Source: an uncultured Eubacteriales bacterium (GTDB lineage Bacteria > Bacillota > Clostridia > Oscillospirales > Butyricicoccaceae). From it: DNA of 64,000 nucleotides. Positions 42,019 to 50,948 of this stretch are shown here, in pieces. The notes beneath the pieces are model-generated. The model saw only the letters and a program-made list of their open reading frames with translations. It ran no database searches and was not told where the DNA came from. The stretch spans positions 1 to 64,000 of the forward strand of contig CAKRRK010000008.1 in NCBI GenBank assembly GCA_934395135.1, in the 5' to 3' direction. Every line of letters starts with the position of its first letter. The first letter of the stretch is position 1. The translations under genes and the position numbers were made by a program.

Positions 42019-42916
42019 CCGGCGCACCTCCCTTTTTTTCCAGCTTCTTTTTCCCCAGCAGCCACAACACCAGCGCTCTCAGTCCTTTGACGGCAAGGGG
42101 TACCAGCACCCGCAGCACGCCGGCCGCCAGCGCAAACAGCAGCACACCAATCCCCAGCAGCAGCAGGCCGCCGCCCAGATTGACGATCCCGCTGCCAATG
42201 GATTCGGAAAACACGGAAAATCCGTCCAAAAACACCATAATGCCGTTGAGGGCCAGGGTAATCCCCCCGGCAACGCCCATAAAAATACAAAACGCCGCGC
42301 CGGCAAGGGCAGTCTTAACCCCGCTGAACAGGGTGGACACTACAATGCACACGGCAATCAGTACAAGGACAAAAACCAGCGGCCGCTTGTTTTGGATCCC
42401 CGCCACCCTGGCCGCGCCTTTTTTCAGCGCTTCCGCCGCGGCCTGTCTGGAAAAGCCGCTGGATTCTTCCTCCTCCCCATCGTATGCGTCCGCCCCGGCA
42501 TCCTCCGCCGGACGGACCGTTTCCCCATCCAGGGGAATGTCAAAAAAAGCGCGCGGCGCGGCCTGCCGCCGCTTGTGCGCCGGCGCTTCCACTGCCGCCG
42601 CCATTTCATTGATCTGGCGCATTCGCTCCACTTCCTCCGGAGAAAGCCGGAGCGTGCGGTCCACCGTCACGTTCCGTTGAGAAACCATGTCCAGGAAACT
42701 TTTCCCTTCGCCGGGAGACGGCGCGGCGGCGCGTTCCAGATACTTTCGCGTCATGGCAGCCGCCAGCATTTCCGGCGCGCCAAGCCGCTCTGCAACCTCC
42801 CGGGAATCTTCTCCGTCAAAAAACGACGCGCACTTTAACACCAGCAGATCCCGTTCCCGATCCGGCAGCTGGGAAAGCCCCGCCTGGAACCGGGCAAGAT
42901 ACTCTTCTTTTCTCAT
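42005..42916 (-). CDS. HAAS/DUF1700-type membrane protein
   Basis: A 303-residue protein. The N-terminus MRKEEYLARFQAGLSQLPDRERDLLVL and FFDGEDSREVAERLGAPEMLA form the HAAS signature (short helical domain found in sigma-associated and PadR-associated membrane proteins). A long polar linker (about residues 65-175) leads to four hydrophobic segments (FVLVLIAVCIVVSTLF, ALAGAAFCIFMGVAGGITLAL, and two more) and a basic tail. It lies 10 bases after the upstream membrane gene and overlaps the DUF4097 gene, so all three form an operon. Biochemical role unknown. Confidence 0.8.
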   Translation of the reverse strand: MRKEEYLARFQAGLSQLPDRERDLLVLKCASFFDGEDSREVAERLGAPEMLAAAMTRKYLERAAAPSPGEGKSFLDMVSQRNVTVDRTLRLSPEEVERMRQINEMAAAVEAPAHKRRQAAPRAFFDIPLDGETVRPAEDAGADAYDGEEEESSGFSRQAAAEALKKGAARVAGIQNKRPLVFVLVLIAVCIVVSTLFSGVKTALAGAAFCIFMGVAGGITLALNGIMVFLDGFSVFSESIGSGIVNLGGGLLLLGIGVLLFALAAGVLRVLVPLAVKGLRALVLWLLGKKKLEKKGGAPDEMD

Positions 42917-42925
42917 ACATCCCGC

Positions 42926-43453
42926 CTACTTTGTTTTTGCCATATATAAATTCACGGATTTATTGAATACATAAAGATACAGCGCAGAAATCGCAAGATT
43001 CAAAATCACGCCCTGGGACGCAAACCTGGTTTCACACAGGATCACTGCCGCAAGCCCTACCACTGTCCAAACACAAAAGGCTTTGGTCAGGGTTTTGACT
43101 TGAAAATCCGACTCCAGAGCAAGTTCCGCGTCCCGGATCCCCTTGATAATTTTCAGCACCGTATACACCGCAAATACAAAGGTGACCAGGCTGATCACAA
43201 GCCCCAGGCCGCCCAATTTCTCCGTAACCCGGAAAATGCTCAGCACATACAGTACCAGGGAATACACCGTGAAAACCCGGGCCTTTCCCCGGAGCCTGTC
43301 AAAGTGCGGGCTTTGCAGCCCGGCCAGCTCGGAAAGTCCCCGGCCAATCATCATATATCCCAAAAAGTCCGGCAAAATCCCCACCGGATAACCGCCGATG
43401 TTCACCGAAATATCCAGCAGCACCAAAAATACGCCAATAAACAGAGTTTCCAT
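42926..43453 (-). CDS. Polytopic membrane protein, unknown function
   Basis: A 175-residue hydrophobic protein with about five helices (FIGVFLVLLDISVNIGG, YSLVLYVLSIF, LGLVISLVTFVFAVYTVLKII, FCVWTVVGLAAVIL, LNLAISALYLYVF). Start at 43453 is preceded by GGGAGG; a longer frame to 43468 lacks a ribosome site. It is first in the operon with the HAAS and DUF4097 genes, in the position where a PadR-type regulator is usually found. No family recognised. Confidence 0.72.
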   Translation of the reverse strand: METLFIGVFLVLLDISVNIGGYPVGILPDFLGYMMIGRGLSELAGLQSPHFDRLRGKARVFTVYSLVLYVLSIFRVTEKLGGLGLVISLVTFVFAVYTVLKIIKGIRDAELALESDFQVKTLTKAFCVWTVVGLAAVILCETRFASQGVILNLAISALYLYVFNKSVNLYMAKTK

Positions 43454-43919
43454 AATATCCTCCCGCAAAAATGTCGCTTTGAAAAATATTATACCAAATC
43501 ATTCGATATTTGTCTAATCCTGCCCGCAATTGGCAGAGAATTGCAAGGCGGCATATGGTGCACCGCCGGATAACCCTGACATCCGGCACGCCAGGGCACC
43601 GCATTTGCCGGAATCCGGGCAGGACGGCTTTTTAACGCGTTTTCCGCATCTGTTTTCAGGCGCTGCGACAATCTCCCCCGGGGATTCGCCGGTTTTCTGT
43701 GGAATTTTTTTGCAGGCTGTGGTAAGATGATATTATATCCGCATGTTTCCGGCCGACCGGCGGCGCAGGCTCCCCTTTCCCTACCGCCGGAAACGGCGCA
43801 GCCCCGGCACGTTTGCCGGCGGGCGGCGTCTCTCTGTGTGAAAAAAACATCCCGCAGTTCTTTCTCCGCGGCCGGCGGGGATTTCGATTGTAAAAATTCT
43901 TCAGGCAGGTGAACCAAAC
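43454..43919. other. Divergent intergenic region before ftsK
   Basis: Carries the promoter of the minus-strand membrane operon (43488-43516). On the plus strand a TTGCAG and a TATTAT with 15-bp spacing (around 43707-43733) could serve ftsK. Otherwise GC-rich and non-coding; I see no RNA gene. Confidence 0.45.
43488..43516 (-). promoter_or_regulatory. Promoter of the HAAS/DUF4097 operon
   Basis: Minus-strand TAGACA (43516-43511) and TATAAT (43493-43488), spacer 17 bp, 35 bp before the first start codon. Confidence 0.75.
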
Positions 43920-46382
43920 GTGGCAACTACCACCAAAAAACGGGGCAGACCGCCAAAGTCCTCCGGCAAAAAAAAGCAGGAGACCCACTTAAACCGGCGG
44001 CACGGCATTGTCATCTTCGCGATCCTAACGATTATTACTTTTTTATCTCTTTTGGGGTTTGACGGCTTTCTCCTGAAATGGCTGTACGCATTTCTGTCGG
44101 GTCTGACCGGCATCGGCGTATATGTAATGCCCTTCTGTTTTCTCGGAGCGATGGTCCTCTGCATTATCCGCCGCAAGGGTCCCATCCGGCTGCGGCTGTT
44201 TTGCATACTTTTGGTGCCCGTCCTGTTCAGCGGCATTTCCCATGCCCTGGCAGGCGCTGTCCCGCCGGACAAGCCCCTTCTTGTCGGGCTGTATGTCTCC
44301 GGCGTTGCCCACCAGTCCGGCGGGCTGCTGGGCGGCGGGCTGGCCTATGGTCTTGTCTCTGCCATTTCTACGGCAGGCACGGTCATTGTCCTCCTTCTCC
44401 TTCTGATTCTTGCTCTGTGCATTTCCTTTCATATTACGATTTCCTCCCTGGCGGCCTTCTTCCGTCCCCAGGAGTATGCATACGATTCCCCGGAAGAGGA
44501 AGAAAAATATACCGCGCCCAATCCGGTGGTAACCAAAGCGGCGGAACGGGCGGCCGAATATCGGGCGGCTCGCTCCGCCCGCAAGGCAAAGCCCCGCATC
44601 GACATCCCCCTGGACGACGAGCCGGCGCCGGTTTCCAAACCACCGGCAAACGATGTGATTTCCCCGGCAGACTATCTGGAGCACCTGGACGACGGGCCAA
44701 AGGAAAAGGTGGCGAAGACGGTGGACCAGCTGCTCATCGACCAGGCCCTGCAACCCGCGGGAAAGGCCGCGGCCGAACCGCTGGAAGCGGAAGTCATCGA
44801 ACCGGTCAAGCGGGCGGATCCGCCGGAACGGCTCTCTCCGGAGGAGGCCAAAAAACTGTCCGAGGACATTGACAACAGCCAGAAAACCCCGGTTTCCCAT
44901 TATGTATATCCATCCCTCAGCCTGTTGGCAAAGCCCCAGGGCAAAAAGGCGGCGGCCGCAGCAGACGAGCTGAAACTGAACTCCGAACGTCTCCTTGATA
45001 CTCTAAAAAGTTTTAATGTCGACGCCCAGCTCATCAACATTGTCCGCGGTCCGTCGGTTACCCGATTTGAACTTACCATCTCCCGGGGCACCAAATTTTC
45101 CAAAGTTACCGCTCTGTCCGATGACATCGCCCTGTCCCTGGGCGCATCCAATGTGCGCATCGCCCCGATTCCGGACAAACTTGCCATCGGCATTGAGGTG
45201 CCCAACAAAGATGTAAACACGGTTTTTCTCCGGGAAATTATTGCTTCCCCTGCGTTTCAAAAGGCAGACAGCAAGCTGTCCTTTGCCCTGGGCAAGGACA
45301 TCACCGGCAACGCCATTGTGGGGGACATTGCCAAAATGCCCCATATGCTCATCGCCGGCACCACCGGCTCAGGCAAATCCGTGTGCATCAATTCTCTGCT
45401 CGTCAGCTTGCTGTACAAATCCTCTCCGGAAGATGTGCGGCTTATTATGGTGGACCCGAAAATGATCGAGCTGTCCGCCTATAACGGCATTCCCCACTTG
45501 CTCATCCCCGTGGTGACCGACCCGAAAAAAGCCGCCGGCGCCTTGAACTGGGCGGTAGGGGAAATGATGCGGCGGTACAAGCTGTTTGCCGACGCCGGCG
45601 CCAAAAAGCTTTCGGAATATAACGACATTATGCGCCGGAATATGGCAAGCGGGGAAGAGGGAGAGTTCCATACCCTGCCCCAGGTGGTCATTGTCATTGA
45701 CGAGCTGGCGGATCTTATGATGGTATCCGCCAACGAAGTGGAGGACGCCATCTGCCGCATTGCCCAAATGGCCCGGGCGGCTGGCATGCATCTGGTCATT
45801 GCCACCCAGCGCCCCTCCGCAGACGTTATTACCGGCATTATGAAGGCCAACATCCCCTCCCGGATTGCCTTTGCCGTGGCCTCTCAGATCGAATCCCGCA
45901 TTATCCTGGATCAGACCGGCGCGGAAAAGCTCATCGGCAAGGGCGACATGCTCTTTAATCCCCTGGGCGCTTCCAAGCCCCTGCGTATCCAGGGCTGCTT
46001 CCTTTCCTCCAGGGAAGTGGAAGAAGTGACGGATTTTGTGAAAAAAACCGGCAACGCAGATTATTCGGAGGAAATTATCCAGCACATTGAACGGGAAGCG
46101 GAAAAGAACAGCGCGCCCGCCGCTGGAGAAGACGGCAGCGGAGATTACGACCCTCTCATCGACGATGCCATAGACATTGTGGTGGGCACGGGACAGGCTT
46201 CGGTCTCTATGCTCCAGCGTAAGCTGAAACTGGGCTATGCCCGGGCCGCCCGTCTGGTAGACCAGATGGAGGAACGGGGCATTGTCGGTCCCTTCGAAGG
46301 CTCCAAGCCCCGGCAGGTGCTCATTACCAAAGATGACTGGCAGGAAATCAAGCTGCGGAAAATGGATTCCTACGAATCCTAA
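43920..46382 (+). CDS. ftsK: DNA translocase FtsK/SpoIIIE
   Basis: An 820-residue septal DNA pump. The N-terminus is a basic leader then four membrane helices to about residue 180. A charged linker (about 185-330) precedes the motor: Walker A GTTGSGKSVCINSLL, Walker B VVIVIDELADLMM, and AAGMHLVIATQRPSADVITG. The C-terminal gamma winged helix (DAIDIVVGTGQASVSMLQRKLKLGYARAARLVDQMEERGIVGP) reads orienting sequences in DNA. It moves chromosome ends through division or sporulation septa; SpoIIIE function is plausible in this spore former. GTG start with AGGTG eight bases upstream. Confidence 0.95.
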   Translation: MATTTKKRGRPPKSSGKKKQETHLNRRHGIVIFAILTIITFLSLLGFDGFLLKWLYAFLSGLTGIGVYVMPFCFLGAMVLCIIRRKGPIRLRLFCILLVPVLFSGISHALAGAVPPDKPLLVGLYVSGVAHQSGGLLGGGLAYGLVSAISTAGTVIVLLLLLILALCISFHITISSLAAFFRPQEYAYDSPEEEEKYTAPNPVVTKAAERAAEYRAARSARKAKPRIDIPLDDEPAPVSKPPANDVISPADYLEHLDDGPKEKVAKTVDQLLIDQALQPAGKAAAEPLEAEVIEPVKRADPPERLSPEEAKKLSEDIDNSQKTPVSHYVYPSLSLLAKPQGKKAAAAADELKLNSERLLDTLKSFNVDAQLINIVRGPSVTRFELTISRGTKFSKVTALSDDIALSLGASNVRIAPIPDKLAIGIEVPNKDVNTVFLREIIASPAFQKADSKLSFALGKDITGNAIVGDIAKMPHMLIAGTTGSGKSVCINSLLVSLLYKSSPEDVRLIMVDPKMIELSAYNGIPHLLIPVVTDPKKAAGALNWAVGEMMRRYKLFADAGAKKLSEYNDIMRRNMASGEEGEFHTLPQVVIVIDELADLMMVSANEVEDAICRIAQMARAAGMHLVIATQRPSADVITGIMKANIPSRIAFAVASQIESRIILDQTGAEKLIGKGDMLFNPLGASKPLRIQGCFLSSREVEEVTDFVKKTGNADYSEEIIQHIEREAEKNSAPAAGEDGSGDYDPLIDDAIDIVVGTGQASVSMLQRKLKLGYARAARLVDQMEERGIVGPFEGSKPRQVLITKDDWQEIKLRKMDSYES

Positions 46383-46424
46383 GCCGCGGTCAGGCAGCCG
46401 TCAGTGTCCCAGGAGGTATGTAGT

Positions 46425-47033
46425 ATGAAACGATGCGCCGCTTTGTTCTTGTCCATTTTCTGCATTTTAACCCTTGCGGCATGCACCGGCGCGCCGGCAT
46501 GGGACGGAACAGCAAACGCTCTGCGCCCTCTGGAAGAGGCGGCGCAGACCTATACACTGGAAGAGGCAAAAAAAGAGGGCTGCTTTGTGCTGAAAAACGG
46601 CGTCGTTGCGTCTGGGCTGGATGCTTTTCTGCTGTTTCTGTCCCGGGCGGAAGCCGGAGAGCCCGCGTTCCTCCGCATTGTAACCTATGCGGCGCCGGAT
46701 CACGGCGGCCATGGGTTGGATCTTTGTGCCGCGCGCGGCGTTTCCAATGCGTCTCTGTCCGTGGCCGACCTTTCCTTTGCCGAGACGCTGTATACGGTTT
46801 CCTTTTATCAGGACGGCAGCCTTGTTTCCCGGCAATATCCCCATTTGATCACAGATGATTTTTCCGCCCCCGCCCTTTTCCCTTCGCTTTCCGGCGGGAC
46901 GGCATATTTCCTTTGTGACAAAAAGGACGCGTCCTTTTGGGAAGTGCTTTCCGGCATACCAGACCCCGGCGGCGGTACAGTCTCCTTTTATCCCATTTAT
47001 GTGTCGTACTATAACCGGGAGGTTCGTTTATAA
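46425..47033 (+). CDS. Lipoprotein of unknown function
   Basis: A 202-residue protein with a classic lipobox: MKRCAALFLSIFCILTLAACTG, cleavage before the Cys at about residue 20, so it is anchored to the outer face of the membrane. The mature part is mixed alpha/beta with LEEAKKEGCFVLKNGVVASGLDAFLLFL, and no known domain was recognised. ATG at 46425 follows AGGAGG at eight bases. It begins 42 bases after ftsK and ends at a terminator, so it may be cotranscribed with ftsK. Confidence 0.8.
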   Translation: MKRCAALFLSIFCILTLAACTGAPAWDGTANALRPLEEAAQTYTLEEAKKEGCFVLKNGVVASGLDAFLLFLSRAEAGEPAFLRIVTYAAPDHGGHGLDLCAARGVSNASLSVADLSFAETLYTVSFYQDGSLVSRQYPHLITDDFSAPALFPSLSGGTAYFLCDKKDASFWEVLSGIPDPGGGTVSFYPIYVSYYNREVRL

Positions 47034-47041
47034 CACCCAAG

Positions 47042-47072
47042 AAAAAGGCAGGAGAACGTCTCCTGCCTTTTT
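47042..47072. terminator. Bidirectional intrinsic terminator
   Basis: AAAAAGGCAGGAGA (47042-47055) pairs with TCTCCTGCCTTTTT (47059-47072), loop ACG. Serves the lipoprotein (plus) and the ATP-grasp fusion (minus). Confidence 0.9.
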
Positions 47073-47081
47073 TATGCTTTG

Positions 47082-49658
47082 CTACGCCATGCGGACGATG
47101 CCGCACAGCGCCTCGTTTTTCACGGCGTCCATCCACAGCCGAAGGTTCTGCGGTTCCCATACCCGAATCAGGCGCTCCATTTCCGAACCGGTTCCCGGAC
47201 AGATTTCTGAAAATCGATTCGGCAGGTCTTCCAGCAGACCGGGCCGGTACTGCACCGTACGCTCATCGCCAAACACCGCACCGTAATAAATTTCCGCCTC
47301 CACAAGATCCTGGAACATATGACTGCCATAGCTAAGTTCCGGCATATAGCCTGCGCTTTTGTCCGACACCTCGCAAATGGCGGAAACGCCGGAAATGTCT
47401 GCAAACGTCACCGGCACGCCCAGTTCCGGCGACGAAGTGCCGATGCGGCCGGGCGCAAGGAGCAGGATGCTCCGGCCTGCTCCCTTATAATGCCGGTTGA
47501 TTTCTCCCACCGCTGCCGCCACCTGGCTTTTTTTCGGATACGGATAAGCATAATAACCCTTTGGATCAATGCTTACCACCACATCAATGTTCCGGACCTT
47601 TGACTGTCCCATCGAAGAATTCTGGAGGTGAAACAGCACATCCTCCGCCGGCAGAGACGGAACGCTCTCCGCTTTGCCCGCCGGCCCCACATACAGCGGG
47701 CGGCATTGCAGCAGATTGACGACAAAATCTCCCTCCGGAGACAGGTTGACGGTATATTCAATGTCCACCGGACTGCCGTACACCTCTTGCAGCTGGCGAA
47801 GAATGTTCTGCATCATTCCGGTAAACCTGCGGTTTTCCAGCAGGTTTTGGCAGCTGATAAAATACACCATATCCCGCTTTCCCATGCGGCGCAGATGCTC
47901 CTCCGCTTCCCTGTCGTGTTCCAGCACGGTGTCTCTATACCATGCCGGCAGCAGCGGCAGCAGAGACGAAAGCTCTACCGGCCGCAGCCGCCGTTCCGAC
48001 AAGTCTACCACGTCGATGTTGTGCTGGGAAAACCGATGTTTTTCTGCATCTGTCGTGACCGAAGACGCCGCCGGCCGGTCCAGGTTCACAAGCCGGGGGT
48101 AATCGTTTTCCGTCCGATCCACCGCCCGGGTACCAAGTCCCATAACGATACGCAGCATGCCAGCCGAAGGATCCATATCCCGGTGCCACTGATAAGCGCT
48201 GTGGCTATATCCCACGCCTGCGGCGCATGGCATAAAATAATCGCCGTACCGGGAGCCGGACACCCGCTGCACCAGCACCGCCATCTGTTCGTCCTTTTGC
48301 TCCAGGCCCCGGCTTTTCCGATATTCCAGCGCAGAAAGGTCCATGGTGCTGGCATACACTGTCCGCACCGCCTGCTCAAACTCCAGCAGCCGCTCCTCCA
48401 GATTCCCCTGGTTGGAACAGAACACGGATTCGTATTTTCCGGCAAATGCATTGCCAAAACCATCCTCCAAAAAGCTGGAGGATCGGACGATAATCGGGTT
48501 CTGCCCGAAATATTCCAGCATGTGCTGAAACTGTTCCCGGAGATTGGAAGGAAATACCCCCCGAAGGAGGCATTCCCGCAGTTCCCCTGCCTTTTGAAAA
48601 TAGCCTTCCTTGGTGCGCTGGCGGATTCTTGTTTTCCAACAGTTGTTGGACACAATATAGGTATAAAACACATCGGAACCAATATAAAATGAGTCATGCG
48701 GCTCTGTATGCAGCCGCTCCTCCGGCAGGCGCTTCTCCACAATTTTCCGGGCCAGCAGCATTCCGCAGGCCTTGCCGCCGATGGCCCCGCTGCCAATCAT
48801 CCGGCTGCGCAGGGTGAAATAATCCTCCGGTACAAAATATTGCTTGAGAAGCCGTCCCAGCTTTTTATCCCGTGTCATCGTGCTTTCCACAATGAGATCT
48901 GCCGTGCATTCCTGAAACCGTCCCGCCTCGTATTCAAATTTCGCGGCGGTAAAAAACCGGTCGTAGCTGTCAAAGCTCTGATCCGGCGTCCCTTTGTTGA
49001 CCTCTTCCAGCAGCCTGTAATACCGGCTCATTCCAAGACCGTCCTGAATGGGTTCGAATCCGCCGTCTTCTCCGGCAACATGGGGCAAAAACATGGTGGC
49101 GGAATACCGGTTCCATACCTTCAGAGGGTGCAGATACCGTTTCTTCCCGTCGGCGTAGACATCCAGCAAAAGCTGGGTGGTTTCCCGAATGCGGGCCACT
49201 GCGTCAAAGGAATGCTTTCCCCGCAGCAGGGGGAAATACGCCACGGTGTCCAGTTCGAAGAGATATGGGCAGGTAACCCGGAAAAAATTTCCCATCATAA
49301 GATCCGTATACCAGGCAGACTGCAGTTCCGACAGACTGTCAAACACATAGAACGCGCCCCGGCCTTCCCTGGTAATAACCTCATGGATGGCCACGGTAAA
49401 CGCCTCAAATCCCTGGTCTGGGTCAAATCGGCATACTTTTACTCCCTCGGTTTCTTCCACCATCGGCGGATGCAGGGCAAACCGAATATAAATCAAATTG
49501 CGTCCGTCCCGTTTCGCCTGTTCCACAAAAGGCTTTACAAAATACTGATACTCTTCCAGCCTGGACACCTGCCACACAACATTGTCTCCCATTCGGATAT
49601 GATCCAGCACCCGGTCCACCCCTGGAATGCCGCTTTTTACTTTATCAAACGCCGCCAT
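47082..49658 (-). CDS. KaiC-like domain without P-loop fused to PEP-synthase-type ATP-grasp domain
   Basis: An 858-residue protein. The start MAAFDKVKSGIPGVDRVLDHI follows AGGAGG. Residues 8-130 look like a KaiC/RecA-type domain: SGIPGVD opening, a strand where Walker A should be (MGDNVVWQVSRLEEY, no GxxxxGKT), LIYIRFA, and a Walker B-like AFYVFDSLSEL. Residues 290-700 match the nucleotide-binding domain of PEP synthase/pyruvate phosphate dikinase: GAIGGKACGM, IIVRSSSFLEDGFGNAFAGKYESVF, MAVLVQRVSG and a VNLLQCRPL end. The phosphohistidine domain and the PEP-binding barrel of the full enzymes are absent. It may phosphorylate or nucleotide-activate an unknown partner; function unknown. Confidence 0.75.
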   Translation of the reverse strand: MAAFDKVKSGIPGVDRVLDHIRMGDNVVWQVSRLEEYQYFVKPFVEQAKRDGRNLIYIRFALHPPMVEETEGVKVCRFDPDQGFEAFTVAIHEVITREGRGAFYVFDSLSELQSAWYTDLMMGNFFRVTCPYLFELDTVAYFPLLRGKHSFDAVARIRETTQLLLDVYADGKKRYLHPLKVWNRYSATMFLPHVAGEDGGFEPIQDGLGMSRYYRLLEEVNKGTPDQSFDSYDRFFTAAKFEYEAGRFQECTADLIVESTMTRDKKLGRLLKQYFVPEDYFTLRSRMIGSGAIGGKACGMLLARKIVEKRLPEERLHTEPHDSFYIGSDVFYTYIVSNNCWKTRIRQRTKEGYFQKAGELRECLLRGVFPSNLREQFQHMLEYFGQNPIIVRSSSFLEDGFGNAFAGKYESVFCSNQGNLEERLLEFEQAVRTVYASTMDLSALEYRKSRGLEQKDEQMAVLVQRVSGSRYGDYFMPCAAGVGYSHSAYQWHRDMDPSAGMLRIVMGLGTRAVDRTENDYPRLVNLDRPAASSVTTDAEKHRFSQHNIDVVDLSERRLRPVELSSLLPLLPAWYRDTVLEHDREAEEHLRRMGKRDMVYFISCQNLLENRRFTGMMQNILRQLQEVYGSPVDIEYTVNLSPEGDFVVNLLQCRPLYVGPAGKAESVPSLPAEDVLFHLQNSSMGQSKVRNIDVVVSIDPKGYYAYPYPKKSQVAAAVGEINRHYKGAGRSILLLAPGRIGTSSPELGVPVTFADISGVSAICEVSDKSAGYMPELSYGSHMFQDLVEAEIYYGAVFGDERTVQYRPGLLEDLPNRFSEICPGTGSEMERLIRVWEPQNLRLWMDAVKNEALCGIVRMA

Positions 49659-49697
49659 CAAAACGCCTCCTCCTTTGAAAAAATCCAGAAAAAAAAA

Positions 49698-49734
49698 CAA
49701 AAAGACAGGAAACACAGACGTCCCTGTCTTTTTG
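49698..49734 (-). terminator. Terminator after the Dabb gene
   Basis: CAAAAAGACAGG (49698-49709) pairs with CCTGTCTTTTTG (49723-49734). On the minus strand it ends the rsmI-Dabb unit and ends in TTTTTG followed by T-rich sequence, 80 bases after the stop. Confidence 0.75.
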
Positions 49735-49815
49735 CATACAGTTTTTACTTTATCTTTACTATACTATGCCTTCTCCGTTTTGTCAATAGCGGAACGCGCC
49801 GCACCATCCGGAGGA

Positions 49816-50106
49816 TCAGATCTCGTAATCTATGGCGATACTGCTTTCCCGCACGGCATGCATATAGGTCTTTACCACGGTTACATGATACGGATCGTTC
49901 TGATACTCCTCCAAATCTGCCAGGCTGTCCAGCATGGTTTCCAGAATTATATCGTAGGATCGCTCCGAATGCAGTACGTCGATCCCTACCCGGATATCCC
50001 GAAGCAGGGGGACATTGTCCTTCATCCCCATCAGTACCTCTTTGGCCTGTTCGCAAGCCGCCGGGCTGTTGTCTTTCAGCTTAAAACAAACGATGTGCTT
50101 AATCAT
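49816..50106 (-). CDS. Dabb family (stress-responsive alpha/beta barrel) protein
   Basis: A 96-residue dimeric ferredoxin-like protein. MIKHIVCFKLKDN, VPLLRDIRVGIDVLHSERSYDIILETMLDSLADLEEYQNDPYH and HVTVVKTY follow the Dabb pattern (H..F.....E, N.......YDL.....F.....L..Y..HP.H). Members bind small hydrophobic ligands or catalyse aldol-type reactions; the role here is unknown. The start overlaps the rsmI stop (ATGA at 50103-50106). Confidence 0.88.
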   Translation of the reverse strand: MIKHIVCFKLKDNSPAACEQAKEVLMGMKDNVPLLRDIRVGIDVLHSERSYDIILETMLDSLADLEEYQNDPYHVTVVKTYMHAVRESSIAIDYEI

Positions 50107-50948
50107 TCCGTTTCTCCTTCCACAATCTTCAACGCTTCCTGGTACAAGGCGTTTTTCTTTACGCCTTCTTCCGCGGAAACCTTTTTTACCGCGTCTTTCA
50201 GAGTCATATGCCCCATCTGTTCCCGCACCTTTGCAAGAGCCTGAGAAAGCGCCGCCGTATAGTCCGCCGGCACAACCTTCGCGCCCTCTACCACCAGAAC
50301 AAATTCCCCCTTGGGGGCCGCCGTATCAAAAGAAGCCGCCGCCTCTCCAAGGGTCGTGCGGCGCACCTCCTCGTGGACCTTGGTCAGCTCCCGGCACAGC
50401 GCCACACGCCGGGTTTCCCCAAACGCCGCGCACAAATCCGCCAAAGTCGCCCGCAGCTTATGGGGTGCTTCGTAAAAAATCATCGTGCGCCGTTCTTCCC
50501 GCAGGCTCTCCAGATGCTCCCGGCGGTTTTTTTTCGCCGTGGACAAAAATCCCTCGAAACACCACCGGCCGGCGGGCAGCCCGCTGACCGACAAGGCGGC
50601 CACCGCAGCACAGGCGCCAGGCACCGGAACGACTTCCACGCCCTTTTCTCCGCACAGAGCCACCAGATCTTCCCCTGGGTCGGAAATCGCCGGCGTGCCG
50701 GCATCCGTCACCAGGGCGCAGTCCTCGCCTGCCAGAATCCTCGCCGCGATTTCTTCCCCCTTGGCCCGCTTATTGTGCTCAAAATAGCTGACTTGCGGCT
50801 TTGCAATCCCCAGATGGTTTAGAATTTTTATCGATACCCGGGTGTCCTCCGCGGCAATAAAATCTACGGCACGCAGGGTTTCCATCGCCCGCTGGGACAA
50901 ATCCGACAAATTGCCGATGGGAGTGGCCACTACATATAAGATTCCCAT
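50103..50948 (-). CDS. rsmI: 16S rRNA (cytidine(1402)-2'-O)-methyltransferase
   Basis: A 281-residue tetrapyrrole-methylase-fold enzyme. It 2'-O-methylates C1402 at the ribosomal decoding centre. Motifs are LYVVATPIGNLSDLSQRA, AAEDTRVSIKILNHLGI, LVTDAGTPAISDPGEDLV, PVPGACAAVAALSVSGL and FYEAPHKL. The start directly abuts the upstream methyltransferase stop (TAAATG). With RsmH in the dcw cluster both C1402 methylations are encoded here. Confidence 0.96.
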   Translation of the reverse strand: MGILYVVATPIGNLSDLSQRAMETLRAVDFIAAEDTRVSIKILNHLGIAKPQVSYFEHNKRAKGEEIAARILAGEDCALVTDAGTPAISDPGEDLVALCGEKGVEVVPVPGACAAVAALSVSGLPAGRWCFEGFLSTAKKNRREHLESLREERRTMIFYEAPHKLRATLADLCAAFGETRRVALCRELTKVHEEVRRTTLGEAAASFDTAAPKGEFVLVVEGAKVVPADYTAALSQALAKVREQMGHMTLKDAVKKVSAEEGVKKNALYQEALKIVEGETE

